From an uncultured Ruminiclostridium sp. (GTDB lineage Bacteria > Bacillota > Clostridia > Oscillospirales > Ruminococcaceae): a stretch of DNA of 64,000 nt. The notes beneath the pieces are model-generated. The model was given only the letters and a program-made list of their open reading frames with translations. It was not told the DNA's origin and made no database searches. Positions 28,734 through 36,990 of this stretch are shown here, piece by piece. Both the position numbers and the translations under genes were made by a program. The stretch is from assembly GCA_947627695.1 (NCBI GenBank), contig CANQXF010000004.1, forward strand, positions 1-64,000, read 5' to 3'. How positions within the stretch are numbered: position 1 is the stretch's first letter; every line of letters begins with the position of its first letter.

Positions 28734-29342
28734 TCATTCCCAAACATCAAGCTTTCTGTCTTTATAATAAAACTCCCTGTCCTTCTCGCCAATTTCACGA
28801 ATAACACGGCAGGGAACGCCAAAGGCAACTACATTCGCAGGAATATCATGGGTCACAACGCTCCCTGCTCCGATAACAGAATTATCGCCTATCGTGATCC
28901 CCGGCATTATCTGGCAGCCTGAACCTATCCAGACATTTCTCCCAATATGGATAGGGAGGTTGTAAACGTAGTGATGTTCCCGCAAGATCGGCAGAATAGG
29001 GTGTCCCGAAGTGGTAAAGACAACATTGGGAGATACCATTGAATAATCGCCGATGTAGATATGCTCATCATCTACAAATGTGACATTTGAATTGATATAG
29101 ATACCTTTTCCCAAATGGACGTGTTTACAGCCCCAGTTCGCATTGAGGGGCGTTTCCACTGTGCAGCCCGTTCCCACTTCCGCAAACACCTCCTGCAAAA
29201 GGTTTTGCCGAAGCTCCGTCTCGGTAGGAAGCGTGCGGTTATACTCTGTCATTTTGTCTTGATAGATATGCTGGTCGCCAAGTAATGCGGGATCATCATA
29301 GCGGTATGGCAGACCCTGCTGTTTGCGTTTAACATTATCCAT
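28734..29342 (-). CDS. Maltose/galactoside O-acetyltransferase family
   Basis: Left-handed beta-helix acetyltransferase (LacA/Maa type) moving acetyl from acetyl-CoA to a sugar hydroxyl. The N-terminal Mac helix segment (YRYDDPALLGDQHIYQDKM) precedes hexapeptide repeats. It includes the catalytic-His region TTSGHPILP and the WIGSGCQIMPGITIGDNSVI ladder, ending in GVPCRVIREI. Length 202 aa. GGAGG lies 9 nt before ATG. A second copy of the family lies at 33.2 kb; the two are related but not identical. Substrate unknown. Confidence 0.9.
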   Translation of the reverse strand: MDNVKRKQQGLPYRYDDPALLGDQHIYQDKMTEYNRTLPTETELRQNLLQEVFAEVGTGCTVETPLNANWGCKHVHLGKGIYINSNVTFVDDEHIYIGDYSMVSPNVVFTTSGHPILPILREHHYVYNLPIHIGRNVWIGSGCQIMPGITIGDNSVIGAGSVVTHDIPANVVAFGVPCRVIREIGEKDREFYYKDRKLDVWE

Positions 29343-29395
29343 AATTCAGATCCTCCTAACAATCCGATTTGTCAAACAGGAATTTGACCTTACGT

Positions 29396-30055
29396 TCATT
29401 TCGCCAGCAAGCAGCTTTCGTCCACCCTGCGGCATATTTCATCAGTCGAAACCGTTCCGTCCAAAATTATCGTGTACCAATGTTTCTTGTTCATATGCCA
29501 GCCGGGGAAGAAACGAGCGTTATCAATGAGGCTTTCCATTACTTCCGGTGCGGTGCGCAGGTCGATAATTTCCACAATTTCATCAGACGGAAGCCCGAGC
29601 TTGCGGCGGGAAACAGACAGCAACGCGCCGTACCATGTTTCATTGTCCTTACGACGCCAGACGGCATTATCGGGAAATTTATCCCATAGGTATTCAAGCT
29701 CGTCCCCGTATTTTTCACGGACATAAGCGATGAGCGCAACGGACTGCTCCGCCTTGAATACCGCCGTTTCATAACAGCGATCGGCGATATCCTGCAAGAT
29801 ATTTGTTACAGCCGTTCTGACCTCGCCGACAAATTTGCCGACTGCGTCTGTTTTGTAAAGGACATACTCCTCGCCGGTGGCAATTTCCGTCAGTGTGGTA
29901 TCCGGCACTATTCCTTTGCCTACGGTAATTTCCAATGCAAAGGCATTGTCCAGAATATTCGTGCCGTATCTGTAGATACTGCGTATTTTCTGAAAGCCGT
30001 AATTTTCCAGCCTTTCAGGAACAGCCTTTTTTCGCAGAAAAATATCTTCAAACAT
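29396..30055 (-). CDS. MmcQ/YjbR-family protein
   Basis: A 219-aa protein. The C-terminal ~100 residues carry the YjbR (CyaY-like fold) signature: WYGALLSVSRRKLGLPSDEI, RTAPEVMESLIDNARFFPGW, HMNKKHWYTIILDGTVSTDE. The N-terminal half (residues 1-110) is an extra domain found in longer members. The family is labelled DNA-binding but its role is not established. GGAGGTGA is well placed before the ATG. Confidence 0.82.
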   Translation of the reverse strand: MFEDIFLRKKAVPERLENYGFQKIRSIYRYGTNILDNAFALEITVGKGIVPDTTLTEIATGEEYVLYKTDAVGKFVGEVRTAVTNILQDIADRCYETAVFKAEQSVALIAYVREKYGDELEYLWDKFPDNAVWRRKDNETWYGALLSVSRRKLGLPSDEIVEIIDLRTAPEVMESLIDNARFFPGWHMNKKHWYTIILDGTVSTDEICRRVDESCLLAK

Positions 30056-30062
30056 GGTATCG

Positions 30063-30158
30063 TCACCTCCGTAAATACCGATCTGCCGCCTTTATTGTTC
30101 CTGCGGCAAACATGGCACGACTCCAAGTGGATAGAGCTAATTTTTCTTGATGATTCAT
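30063..30158 (-). CDS. Possible 31-aa ORF upstream of the YjbR gene
   Basis: The minus strand reads MNHQEKLALSTWSRAMFAAG followed by 11 more residues to TGA, with CAGGGGGA before the ATG. It sits between the TauE-like gene and the YjbR gene, and its stop overlaps the latter's Shine-Dalgarno. It may be a small protein, a leader peptide or the stub of a lost gene. No family recognised. Confidence 0.3.
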   Translation of the reverse strand: MNHQEKLALSTWSRAMFAAGTIKAADRYLRR

Positions 30159-30171
30159 TTCTGTCCCCCTG

Positions 30172-30981
30172 TCAAATGATCTTTCCGAGACTGTTAATAA
30201 AGATCATAGAAAGTCCGAGTACAAGTAATATAGCTCCCGTAACATACCCTACTGTTTTACCGTTTACTTTGTTTGCAAACCGTGCGCTGATAAGCGAAAA
30301 CAGAGTCGCAGCTACAATTGCTGTCAAAAGGAAATCCCAACATTCAAGAATGATGGTCGGTTCAATGATAATGTGACTGACCGAGGCTATCAATGCTGTG
30401 AAGGTCATAATGAAGGTCGAAGTGCCGACTGCCGTTTTTCGTTCATAACCCAGCATTGCGGTAAATACTATCAGCATCATCATACCGCCGCCCGAACCGA
30501 AATATCCTGTTCCAAAACCGATGGTCAACCCGAAGAACAAGGAAACTGCGATCTCCTTGAACGTCAATTTGACCTTGCCGTCCTTTACGGGACGTTCCTT
30601 TGAGTCGGGCTTTACAAGAAAGCGAATACCGATCGCAACACAAAGAAACAGCGAGAAACCTCCAAGCACCGATTGATGTGTAAAATAAGCGGCTACCGAA
30701 CCGACAGTACACATACCGATAATGCAGGCGGCTATCAGCCAGCCGTGCTTTAAGTCTATTTTCTTATTTTTTGCGTAAACGCCTGTGGTAACAGCCGAGC
30801 CGAGTATGTCGCTGGCAAGAGCGATCGCCGTTGCCATATAAGCGCCATGTTCACCGCCGAAGGTCGGGCACAGCACGATCATAAGAGGAACCATTGCGGT
30901 TGCCGCGCTTAATCCCACCAAGCCTGTTCCTATGCCCGCAAGTGCCGCTGCAAGCGTTACAACTATATATTCATACCCCAT
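30172..30981 (-). CDS. TauE/SafE-family membrane exporter
   Basis: A 269-aa integral membrane protein with about eight helices. The N-terminal LAAALAGIGTGLVGLSAATA and internal LFFGLTIGFGTGYFGSGGGM repeat the family's G-rich motif, as expected for its two-fold pseudo-symmetry. The family exports sulfite, sulfoacetate or related organic anions. The substrate here is unknown, and no sulfur-metabolism neighbour is present. Confidence 0.88.
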   Translation of the reverse strand: MGYEYIVVTLAAALAGIGTGLVGLSAATAMVPLMIVLCPTFGGEHGAYMATAIALASDILGSAVTTGVYAKNKKIDLKHGWLIAACIIGMCTVGSVAAYFTHQSVLGGFSLFLCVAIGIRFLVKPDSKERPVKDGKVKLTFKEIAVSLFFGLTIGFGTGYFGSGGGMMMLIVFTAMLGYERKTAVGTSTFIMTFTALIASVSHIIIEPTIILECWDFLLTAIVAATLFSLISARFANKVNGKTVGYVTGAILLVLGLSMIFINSLGKII

Positions 30982-31047
30982 ATGACATCTCCGTGCTGCG
31001 TCAGATCCCGATTTGCCGTCTTCATACCGACAAGCGGGAAGCTGTAG

Positions 31048-31203
31048 TTATCCTCTTACCATTCTGAAAAAAGTACCTGTTTCAATCCCGGTCGTCAATT
31101 CATACTGCTCACCGTCAATATGAAACCCTGCGTTTTTATAGCACTTTACTGCTCTCATATTCCAAGTGCGCCCTTCAAGATACAGCGGCTTTCGCGCTTT
31201 ATG
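31048..31203 (-). pseudogene. Remnant of a GNAT acetyltransferase
   Basis: Read on the minus strand, about 51 codons follow an in-frame TAA. They give the typical C-terminal end of a GNAT protein: LEGRTWNMRAVKCYKNAGFH, then TGTFFRMVRG and a stop. There is no start codon, and the N-terminal two thirds, including most of the acetyl-CoA site, are missing. This marks gene decay or an abandoned insertion in the accessory region. Confidence 0.7.
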
Positions 31204-31223
31204 TTAAAGCCGGAACTTCAAAA

Positions 31224-31994
31224 TTATTTTACCGCAGTCATAAACAATCGGGGAAATCTGAACAGGATCCCGCCGTTTTGCTGAACGGGATAATATCTTT
31301 GCGTTTGCGTCAGGATATCTTTTTCAAATTCGTCCCTGTCGCTGTCGCCAAGCTGTTCAAGATATGGGCGCAGACCCGTGCCCTTGTACCATTCAACGAT
31401 ACTTTGATGTGAGGGCATTGTATGAAAATAAGCAGTCTCCCACATTCTGAAATTATCAGAAAGCTCCGATAATATGTCAAAGTATTCTTCTTCAGTCAGG
31501 GTATGGAAAGTTCTCGAAACAGGAAGCTTCTGTTTCCACTTTTCAGATTCGGCAACGCTCTTTACAATTCTGTGCATTGGATGTTTGGCTTGCTGCGGTA
31601 TCTGTATTGCAAGAGTACCGCCCTCCTTAAGAAGCTCCATCATTCTTTTTATAAGAAGCCTGTGATCAGGTATCCATTGTATGCAGGCATTTGAAAATAT
31701 GACGTCGTATTTGTCGGAGATATTGACAATATCTTTTTCAGCGTCTAATTTAATAAATTCAAGCTCAGGATAATTTTTTCTTGCGGCATTAAGCATATCG
31801 TCCGAATTATCTGCACCGATTATTTCGGCGTTTGGAAATCTTCTTTTTAATACCGCAGTGCTGTTGCCGATCCCACATCCGACATCAAGGGCTGTCCGCA
31901 CGTTCTCTGAATTTATTGAATTGGCAAGATCGATTGCGGGCAGAGTCCGTTCTTTTTTAAATTTGCTGTATTGCTCTGCATTCCATTCTATCAT
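31224..31994 (-). CDS. Trans-aconitate 2-methyltransferase-like SAM methyltransferase
   Basis: A 256-aa class I SAM-dependent methyltransferase. Motif I is TALDVGCGIGNSTAVL, the adenosine-binding acidic loop is IIGADNSDDML, and motif IV is YDVIFSNACIQWIPDH. The N-terminus IEWNAEQYSKFKKERTLPA and overall layout match trans-aconitate methyltransferase (Tam). I start at ATG 31994, preceded by GGAGGGC; the track begins six codons earlier. It follows the AraC gene by 18 nt, so the two form an operon. Confidence 0.85.
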   Translation of the reverse strand: MIEWNAEQYSKFKKERTLPAIDLANSINSENVRTALDVGCGIGNSTAVLKRRFPNAEIIGADNSDDMLNAARKNYPELEFIKLDAEKDIVNISDKYDVIFSNACIQWIPDHRLLIKRMMELLKEGGTLAIQIPQQAKHPMHRIVKSVAESEKWKQKLPVSRTFHTLTEEEYFDILSELSDNFRMWETAYFHTMPSHQSIVEWYKGTGLRPYLEQLGDSDRDEFEKDILTQTQRYYPVQQNGGILFRFPRLFMTAVK

Positions 31995-32012
31995 TTTTTG
32001 CCCTCCTATCAT

Positions 32013-32933
32013 TTAGTTCAAAACCTCTTGTTTCCCTTTTCGGGTCATTGAGCGTCCGTCCGCCCGCTTTCTGTATTCCGTCGGACTTATCCCAAAATGT
32101 TTATGAAATATCTCCGCAAAGTAACTGGCGCTTCCGAAGCCCACCGACATAGCAATCTCCGTAATGGACTTGTCGTCGGTTCGCAATAAGTCTAAGCTCC
32201 TTCCTAAACGGTAACGGTTGAGATAGTTGTTCGGGGTCTGTCCGAAAAATTTCGCAAACAGCTTGCAGCATTTGCTCTGACCCACCGCCCCCGACAGGGC
32301 GATCTCCTGAAGTGAAATTTTTTGGGCATAGTTTTTCTGAATGAAACCCGCCATATTTCTGACCGCCGCCAGATCTGCGCTTTCCGTGCTTGCGGCATAG
32401 TCCTCCGAAGATATATTTTCATACAGCAAGGACCATATCTTTGAAAAGGACGACTGCACCCTGAGAGGTGTTATTTTTTGTCCCTTGCATTTATCAATTT
32501 CATAGATTTCCCTCAAAATATCCCGCTGCCATTCGCTGTTTGGGTCAAGAAAAATATAGGGCGCATTATGATTGCGGACGAACGGCAGAATAAAATCCTG
32601 CTCATAGGCAAGCGTCGGGCAGAGTATCGCGGGGTCGAGGAGTATGCAGATAAAAAAGCATTCCGTCTTGGAATTTGAAAACCCGAAATGCATCTGGCGT
32701 GAATTGACAAAAATCCCCTCGCCCTTGTGCAAAGCGATTATCTCTCCATTTACGTTATAGTCCATCTGCCCGTCAAGAACGGCAATAAGCTCTATGTCGT
32801 CGTGCCAATGGCTGGGGGCGGCATAGTCGGGATAGCGGGAAAGAATTCCTCTGCGTATGTAAATGGGATAAGATATGCTGTCATACTGCACTTTTTCGGA
32901 ACGGTCGTCTTTCAGTTCTATCAGGGCGGACAT
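32013..32933 (-). CDS. AraC-family regulator with cupin domain
   Basis: A 306-aa transcription factor. The N-terminal cupin sensor has PSHWHDDIELIAVLDGQMDY and GEGIFVNSRQMHFGF. The C-terminal double helix-turn-helix has ISLQEIALSGAVGQSKCCKL and the signature SITEIAMSVGFGSASYFAEI. It probably controls the downstream methyltransferase gene or the divergent acetyltransferase in response to a small molecule. GAGGTG lies before the ATG, and a strong promoter is upstream. Confidence 0.92.
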   Translation of the reverse strand: MSALIELKDDRSEKVQYDSISYPIYIRRGILSRYPDYAAPSHWHDDIELIAVLDGQMDYNVNGEIIALHKGEGIFVNSRQMHFGFSNSKTECFFICILLDPAILCPTLAYEQDFILPFVRNHNAPYIFLDPNSEWQRDILREIYEIDKCKGQKITPLRVQSSFSKIWSLLYENISSEDYAASTESADLAAVRNMAGFIQKNYAQKISLQEIALSGAVGQSKCCKLFAKFFGQTPNNYLNRYRLGRSLDLLRTDDKSITEIAMSVGFGSASYFAEIFHKHFGISPTEYRKRADGRSMTRKGKQEVLN

Positions 32934-33004
32934 ATATTCACCTCGCAGGATAGTTATAAAAACTGATAGGTTTTTGATAAAAATTCTCTGTATTGCACAT
33001 TATA

Positions 33005-33033
33005 ATTATACTATATGATTTGGGCGAAGTCAA
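33005..33033 (-). promoter_or_regulatory. Sigma-A promoter of the araC-like operon
   Basis: TTGACT, 17 bp, TATAAT on the minus strand, about 70 bp before the start. On the other side of the divergent region an inverted repeat TGCCTG/CAGGCA at 33128-33146 may be an operator for the rightward gene. Confidence 0.82.
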
Positions 33034-33198
33034 GCAACATGCGGCTCTTGTCTGACGTCAGGGGCGAAAGGTCCCCATGATAAACAACCGCTGCTCGGAT
33101 AATTTTATGAGTATTGTATGGAAAAGCTGCCTGCTGTGTACAGGCATTATAAGAAATATAAGTGGGTAAAAGATCTGACCGTAAAAGGAGAAAGCACC

Positions 33199-33837
33199 AT
33201 GAATATGCACGAAAGGATTATGTCGGGCAAGCTCTTCACAGATATGTGCGAAGGAATGTCGGAGGAGCGAAATCAGGCAAAGCGGCTTATGATCGCCTTT
33301 AACGCAACTACGCCGGATACATTGGACGAACGGTTTCGCATACAAAAGACCATGCTGAACGAAAAAAGCGGCTTTGCCTGGATAGAACCGCCGTTTTACT
33401 TCTGCTACGGGAAACACATCACCTTAGGTGAGGGAACATATATAAATTTCAATTGTAATTTCGTGGACGACGGACTAATCACTGTCGGCAAAAACGTGAT
33501 GTTCGGTCCCGCTGTCACTATTGCAACGGTGGGGCACCCTATCCGCCCGGATCTGAGGGGTCTGATGTATACAGATCCTGTCACCATCTGCGATAATGTA
33601 TGGATAGGCGAAAACGTAACCATCTGTCCAGGCGTCACAATAGGCGAAAACAGCGTCATCGGCGCAGGAGCCGTAGTGACAAAGGATATCCCCGCAAACA
33701 GCATTGCCGTGGGAACCCCCGCCAAAGTCCTGCGGGAAATCAATGAACGGGATATGGAATATTACTACAAAGACCGAAAAATTGAACAGGAAGATCTTGA
33801 TGAAGGGCTGGCACTGGCACTTCGGGAAAAAGATTAA
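33199..33837 (+). CDS. Maltose/galactoside O-acetyltransferase family, second copy
   Basis: A 212-aa LbH acetyltransferase. It has the Mac segment HERIMSGKLFTDMCEGMSEE, the His region IATVGHPIRPDLRG and hexapeptide coils NVWIGENVTICPGVTIGENS, then GTPAKVLREI. AGGAG lies 8 nt before ATG 33199; the track adds 27 upstream residues without support. Divergent from the AraC gene, which may control it. It is related to, but well diverged from, the copy at 28.7 kb. Confidence 0.9.
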   Translation: MNMHERIMSGKLFTDMCEGMSEERNQAKRLMIAFNATTPDTLDERFRIQKTMLNEKSGFAWIEPPFYFCYGKHITLGEGTYINFNCNFVDDGLITVGKNVMFGPAVTIATVGHPIRPDLRGLMYTDPVTICDNVWIGENVTICPGVTIGENSVIGAGAVVTKDIPANSIAVGTPAKVLREINERDMEYYYKDRKIEQEDLDEGLALALREKD

Positions 33838-33860
33838 GCTTTGCCTGACTTTGTAAAAAT

Positions 33861-33910
33861 GAAAATCCCCATTTGACTTACCCGCAATGGAGTGTCAGAT
33901 GGGGATTTTC
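33861..33910. terminator. Long hairpin after the second acetyltransferase
   Basis: A perfect 12-bp stem GAAAATCCCCAT/ATGGGGATTTTC with internal TTGAC/GTCAG pairing. It lies 23 bp past the stop. A second stem around 34015-34065 ends in T6. Together they separate this gene from the convergent spoVFB. Confidence 0.7.
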
Positions 33911-34073
33911 CGCGCCCGAAGCCGTCAGCCGACAGTTATAAAAATCTGATTTATGACGTTACTTTTTCTCCTTATATTCTTACTCAACCGATCATTCCGA
34001 CTGATTACAAAAGCCGAAGGGAGAGGACTTCCTTACGGAGCCTCTCTTTCAAGGCTCTTTTTTGTTTGTGAAT

Positions 34074-34649
34074 TTATTGAAGGACCTTCATCTGTTTCCC
34101 CTCCATAGCCGCTTCTACCGCCTCGGGGATCATCTCGAAATGTCCCACTATTGAATTTGGCTTTTTCTCCCAATCGTCCTGCCGCAGGGGAACGAAGAAA
34201 TAATGCTTTAAGTTCATCAGCGCACCGATATTCTTTGCCGAACCCGCAAGGGCGTCGTTGGTGGCGACGTTTATCAGCACGGGTCTGCCTATGCGCAGGT
34301 GGCTTTTCACCGCCATGGTGACGGGGGTGTCGGTGATGGAATTTGCCAGCTTTGCCAGAGTATTTCCCGTGCAGTTGGGCAAAAGGAGAATGTCCAGCAT
34401 TTTCTTCGGTCCTATCGGCTCCGCCTCCTCAATGGTCATTATCACCTTTTTCCCCGTAAGCTCCTCAAAATGCCTTACGTTGTCCTCCGCCCTGCCGAAG
34501 CGGGTGGAAAGGCTTGCGGCGTTGTAGCTCATTATGGGTATCGTTTCCGCCCCCAGCGCGTTCAGCTTTTCCACCGTTTCAAACGCCTGCCTGAAGGTGC
34601 AGAAGGAGCCGCATATCGCAACGCCCAGTTTAAGACCGTTCAGTTCCAC
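34074..34649 (-). CDS. spoVFB: Dipicolinate synthase subunit B
   Basis: Flavoprotein-like subunit (191 aa) of the enzyme oxidising dihydrodipicolinate to dipicolinic acid in the mother cell, for loading into spores. It shows LGVAICGSFCTFRQAF, IPIMSYNAA, LLLPNCTGNTLAKLANSITD and VNVATNDAL-like segments typical of DpaB. Start is GTG with GGAGGAG upstream, overlapping the subunit A gene by 20 bp, so the two are coupled. Expression by a late sporulation sigma is expected but no site was identified. Confidence 0.93.
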   Translation of the reverse strand: MELNGLKLGVAICGSFCTFRQAFETVEKLNALGAETIPIMSYNAASLSTRFGRAEDNVRHFEELTGKKVIMTIEEAEPIGPKKMLDILLLPNCTGNTLAKLANSITDTPVTMAVKSHLRIGRPVLINVATNDALAGSAKNIGALMNLKHYFFVPLRQDDWEKKPNSIVGHFEMIPEAVEAAMEGKQMKVLQ

Positions 34650-35490
34650 AGCCTTGCTCCTCCTCCCAAAGCATATTTTCCACCGTCTGACCGATGATCC
34701 TTCCCGCCGTGACGGGGGCGGTCTTCCCGGGCAGGGAAAGCGCCCATATCAGCTTTATTCCCTCCGCCATGGACATATCCCCTATGCAGGAGACTGAGGC
34801 AAGGTCGATGATAAGGCAGTCCTTTTTCAGCAGCTTAAGGCTGCTCTTGTCGAAAAGGGGCGCGGGAACGGTGTTCACAATAACGTCGCACAGGGGCAGC
34901 TGGCGGAGAAATCCCCCGTCAAAGCTTGCGGCGGCGCAATACATTCCCCTTGCCCGCGCAAGCTGTTCGGGGCGCCTTGCGCAGACCGTGACGTGAGCGC
35001 CCAGCGCCGTAAGCGTTCTCGCCATAGCCTCCCCCACTCTGCCGAAGCCTGTTATCAGCACGTTCAGTCCCCATATAGTCACGGGAAGCTCGCGGAGCAT
35101 TATCTCCAGCGCACCCTCCGCAGTAGGAACGGCGTTCATCACTAAAAGCTCCTCCCGCTTGAGATAATTTTTCAGCTTCAGCCCGCGCTTTTCACAAAAT
35201 TCCTCGAGGGCGGGCATAGTTCCCCCTGCGAAAACGTATCCGCCCTCCCTGACTTTAAGTACCTCAAGGGGCAGCTCGCCCCTATGATAGGGGGCGTTGA
35301 CAGTCCTGCCGTCCCTGCTCAGCGGAAGCGGCAGCACCAGCCCGTCGCACTCCACAGGCTCGTCAGCCGTGGGAACGGGCTTTTCCTCCGCCTCCTCAAA
35401 GCCGTAAGCAAGACATTCCAGCCCTTTATTTAAATATTCGGCGGCGTACAGCATACGCATATCCCCGCCCGCAAACAAAAATCTTTTCAT
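34630..35490 (-). CDS. spoVFA: Dipicolinate synthase subunit A
   Basis: NAD(P)-binding subunit (286 aa) of dipicolinate synthase. An N-terminal segment RFLFAGGDMRMLYAAEYLNK precedes a Rossmann core, GLNVLITGFGRVGEAMARTL, followed by VTVCARRPEQLARA and DCLIIDLASVSCI. Gene order A then B matches Bacillus, but the lysine-pathway neighbours found there (asd, dapG, dapA) are absent. Its presence is the window's best evidence for sporulation. Confidence 0.93.
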   Translation of the reverse strand: MKRFLFAGGDMRMLYAAEYLNKGLECLAYGFEEAEEKPVPTADEPVECDGLVLPLPLSRDGRTVNAPYHRGELPLEVLKVREGGYVFAGGTMPALEEFCEKRGLKLKNYLKREELLVMNAVPTAEGALEIMLRELPVTIWGLNVLITGFGRVGEAMARTLTALGAHVTVCARRPEQLARARGMYCAAASFDGGFLRQLPLCDVIVNTVPAPLFDKSSLKLLKKDCLIIDLASVSCIGDMSMAEGIKLIWALSLPGKTAPVTAGRIIGQTVENMLWEEEQGCGTERS

Positions 35491-35546
35491 AGTATCCTTC
35501 CTTTCAAAAAAGATAAGCGCTGATGTAGTTTATGTTTGGGGGAGGA

Positions 35547-35589
35547 AAATTGTTCACGGTTTTAGCTTTGCTAAAACCGTGAACAATTT
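35547..35589. repeat. Long perfect hairpin beside a heptamer arm
   Basis: A 20-bp stem beginning AAATTGTTCACGGTTTTAGC pairs with its exact complement around a 3-nt loop. It lies 57 bp upstream of the spoVFA start. It is followed directly by CAGTTAAGAGTG heptamers, the same arrangement as at 53521-53560 after the rhamnulokinase gene. Confidence 0.8.
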
Positions 35590-35590
35590 T

Positions 35591-35700
35591 CAGTTAAGAG
35601 TGTACAGTGCACAGTACACAGTTGTGGTGTCCGCTTCGCGGACGGATTGGAATGGGTGGTAGGAGATAGTTGTTAGTTTGATAGTAGTTAGTAGTTGGTT
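35591..35700. repeat. Heptamer arm with short hairpin, incomplete element
   Basis: Arm of AGTGTACAGTGCACAGTACA type, then GTGGTGTCCGCTTCGCGGAC. A second degenerate arm (AGTTGTTAGTTTGATAGTAG) follows. The usual inverted right arm is missing; the larger element at 35705-36200 follows instead. Confidence 0.75.
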
Positions 35701-35704
35701 TGGA

Positions 35705-36200
35705 TAAATCTGAAGGAGCAACGCCGCGGGCGGGAAGGCGTTTTTGCAGCGAAGCCGCAAACAGCGGGTGGGACGCACAAGTGAAGCTGGTATCCACAAC
35801 ACAAAACTGAAAGCCAACTCACAACTTTTCCCATTAAACAACATCGGTAAATGACCTTCCCTAACAGCACAACGCCGTGCCGCACGTTGCCCGCCTGTGG
35901 TAGCGACCCGCAGGGGCGCGGGACCAAACCTCGCAATTGCGAACGTTACCACTTGTGGAGTGAGAAGAAGTCGAGCAGGCGAATTTGACAAGGTAGGCTA
36001 AAAATAAAGTTTTTCCGGAATTCTTAAAACCGCCTTTTCCAAAAAAGGCGGTTTTAAGCGGTGCGGCGGCGCCGCATCCGCCGTGACGCTGGGGTCACAA
36101 CTAACATTGCCTTATCAAGCGCCGCAAGATAAAAATTAAACCCGCACGGTACCGTGCAAAACCGCCACCAACATCACCCGATATGGCAGACATAAAAATT
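35705..36200. repeat. Large intergenic repeat, copy A
   Basis: About 490 bp, matched in inverted orientation by 55545-56040. Shared blocks include a G-related stretch and CTCGCAATTGCGAACGTT. They also include AAGTTTTTCCGGAATTCTTA, a hairpin built from AAAACCGCCTTTT/AAAAGGCGGTTTT, and the palindrome GCACGGTACCGTGC. A minus-strand ORF (35590-35991) is open in both copies but has no ribosome-binding site. The stretch from 35491 to 36390 contains no gene that I accept. Confidence 0.85.
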
Positions 36201-36391
36201 ATATAAAAAGCAAGTCTTGCCAAAGACAAAAGCCTCCTGCTAAAGGACAAAAATTTTCATTGAATTTCACCAAAACCCTCTGCTATACTGAAACTACCCC
36301 CAGGCAAGGGGAACTTTTCGACCCAAAAAACGACCCCGCCCCCTGTCCAACGGGACTTTTGCAATAAAAAACTATCTGTCCCATAAATACC

Positions 36392-36420
36392 TTGACAATC
36401 TCTCCAAAAAGGAGCATAAT
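36392..36420 (+). promoter_or_regulatory. Promoter of the addBA operon
   Basis: TTGACA, 17 bp, CATAAT on the plus strand, about 107 bp before the first ATG. Confidence 0.75.
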
Positions 36421-36527
36421 AAATATAAACTCCGACACAGCGGAAAGCCTCGCCAGCTTCCCGCCGAAAGCGGGCGATAAGCCCATAGAGATTGCCTTTG
36501 CTGATTTTGGAGGAAACGTTTGGAGTT

Positions 36528-36971
36528 ATGACGGTAAAGGAATTTTTAAACCAGGCGGCTTGCCTTGACCGCCTGATAGACGTAAAGCTGGAAGAGCTTG
36601 CAAGGCTTAAGGAGATATCCTGCGGCGTAAGCGGTATCGTCACCGTGTCGGACGGCGGCACGATACAAAGCAAGGTGGAAAAGACCGTTGAAAAAATATG
36701 TCTTCTGGAAGAAGAGATAAACAAACGGATAGACGGCTACGTTGATCTGAAGGCGGAGATACACAAGATGATAAATTCCGTCCCCGACTTACAGCAAAAG
36801 CTGATACTGGAACAGCATTACCTGCTGTTCAAAACATGGGAGGAGATAGCGGATATCAGCTATATGAGCCTTCGCAACGTGCATTATATCCACAAAAAAG
36901 CCATAAGCCGACTTGAAACGCTGTACGGCGCCGCACTGGAAAAGCTCCCCTGCGGCGAGAGCTGCGCCTGA
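36528..36971 (+). CDS. Sigma-70 region 4-like / DUF1492-like protein
   Basis: A 147-aa helical protein. The N-terminal part is a coiled coil (LDRLIDVKLEELARLKEI, then KTVEKICLLEEEINKRIDGY). The C-terminal part is a helix-turn-helix resembling sigma region 4: LILEQHYLLFKTWEEIADIS and YMSLRNVHYIHKKAISRLE. Such proteins are common as phage late-gene activators (RinA/DUF1492 type), but no phage genes are nearby. The ATG at 36528 is used; TTG 36492 in the track lacks a Shine-Dalgarno. It ends 19 nt before addB, so it is the first gene of that operon. Confidence 0.75.
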   Translation: MTVKEFLNQAACLDRLIDVKLEELARLKEISCGVSGIVTVSDGGTIQSKVEKTVEKICLLEEEINKRIDGYVDLKAEIHKMINSVPDLQQKLILEQHYLLFKTWEEIADISYMSLRNVHYIHKKAISRLETLYGAALEKLPCGESCA

Positions 36972-36990
36972 GCCGACGGAAAGGAACGTT

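Noticed and set aside
35590-36106. ORF beginning MSNSPARLLL (35590-35991 minus) and its partner at 55747-56106 plus as a conserved gene
   Set aside because: Both copies are open, but they lie in a repeat, lack ribosome-binding sites, and differ at many residues without a clear excess of silent changes.
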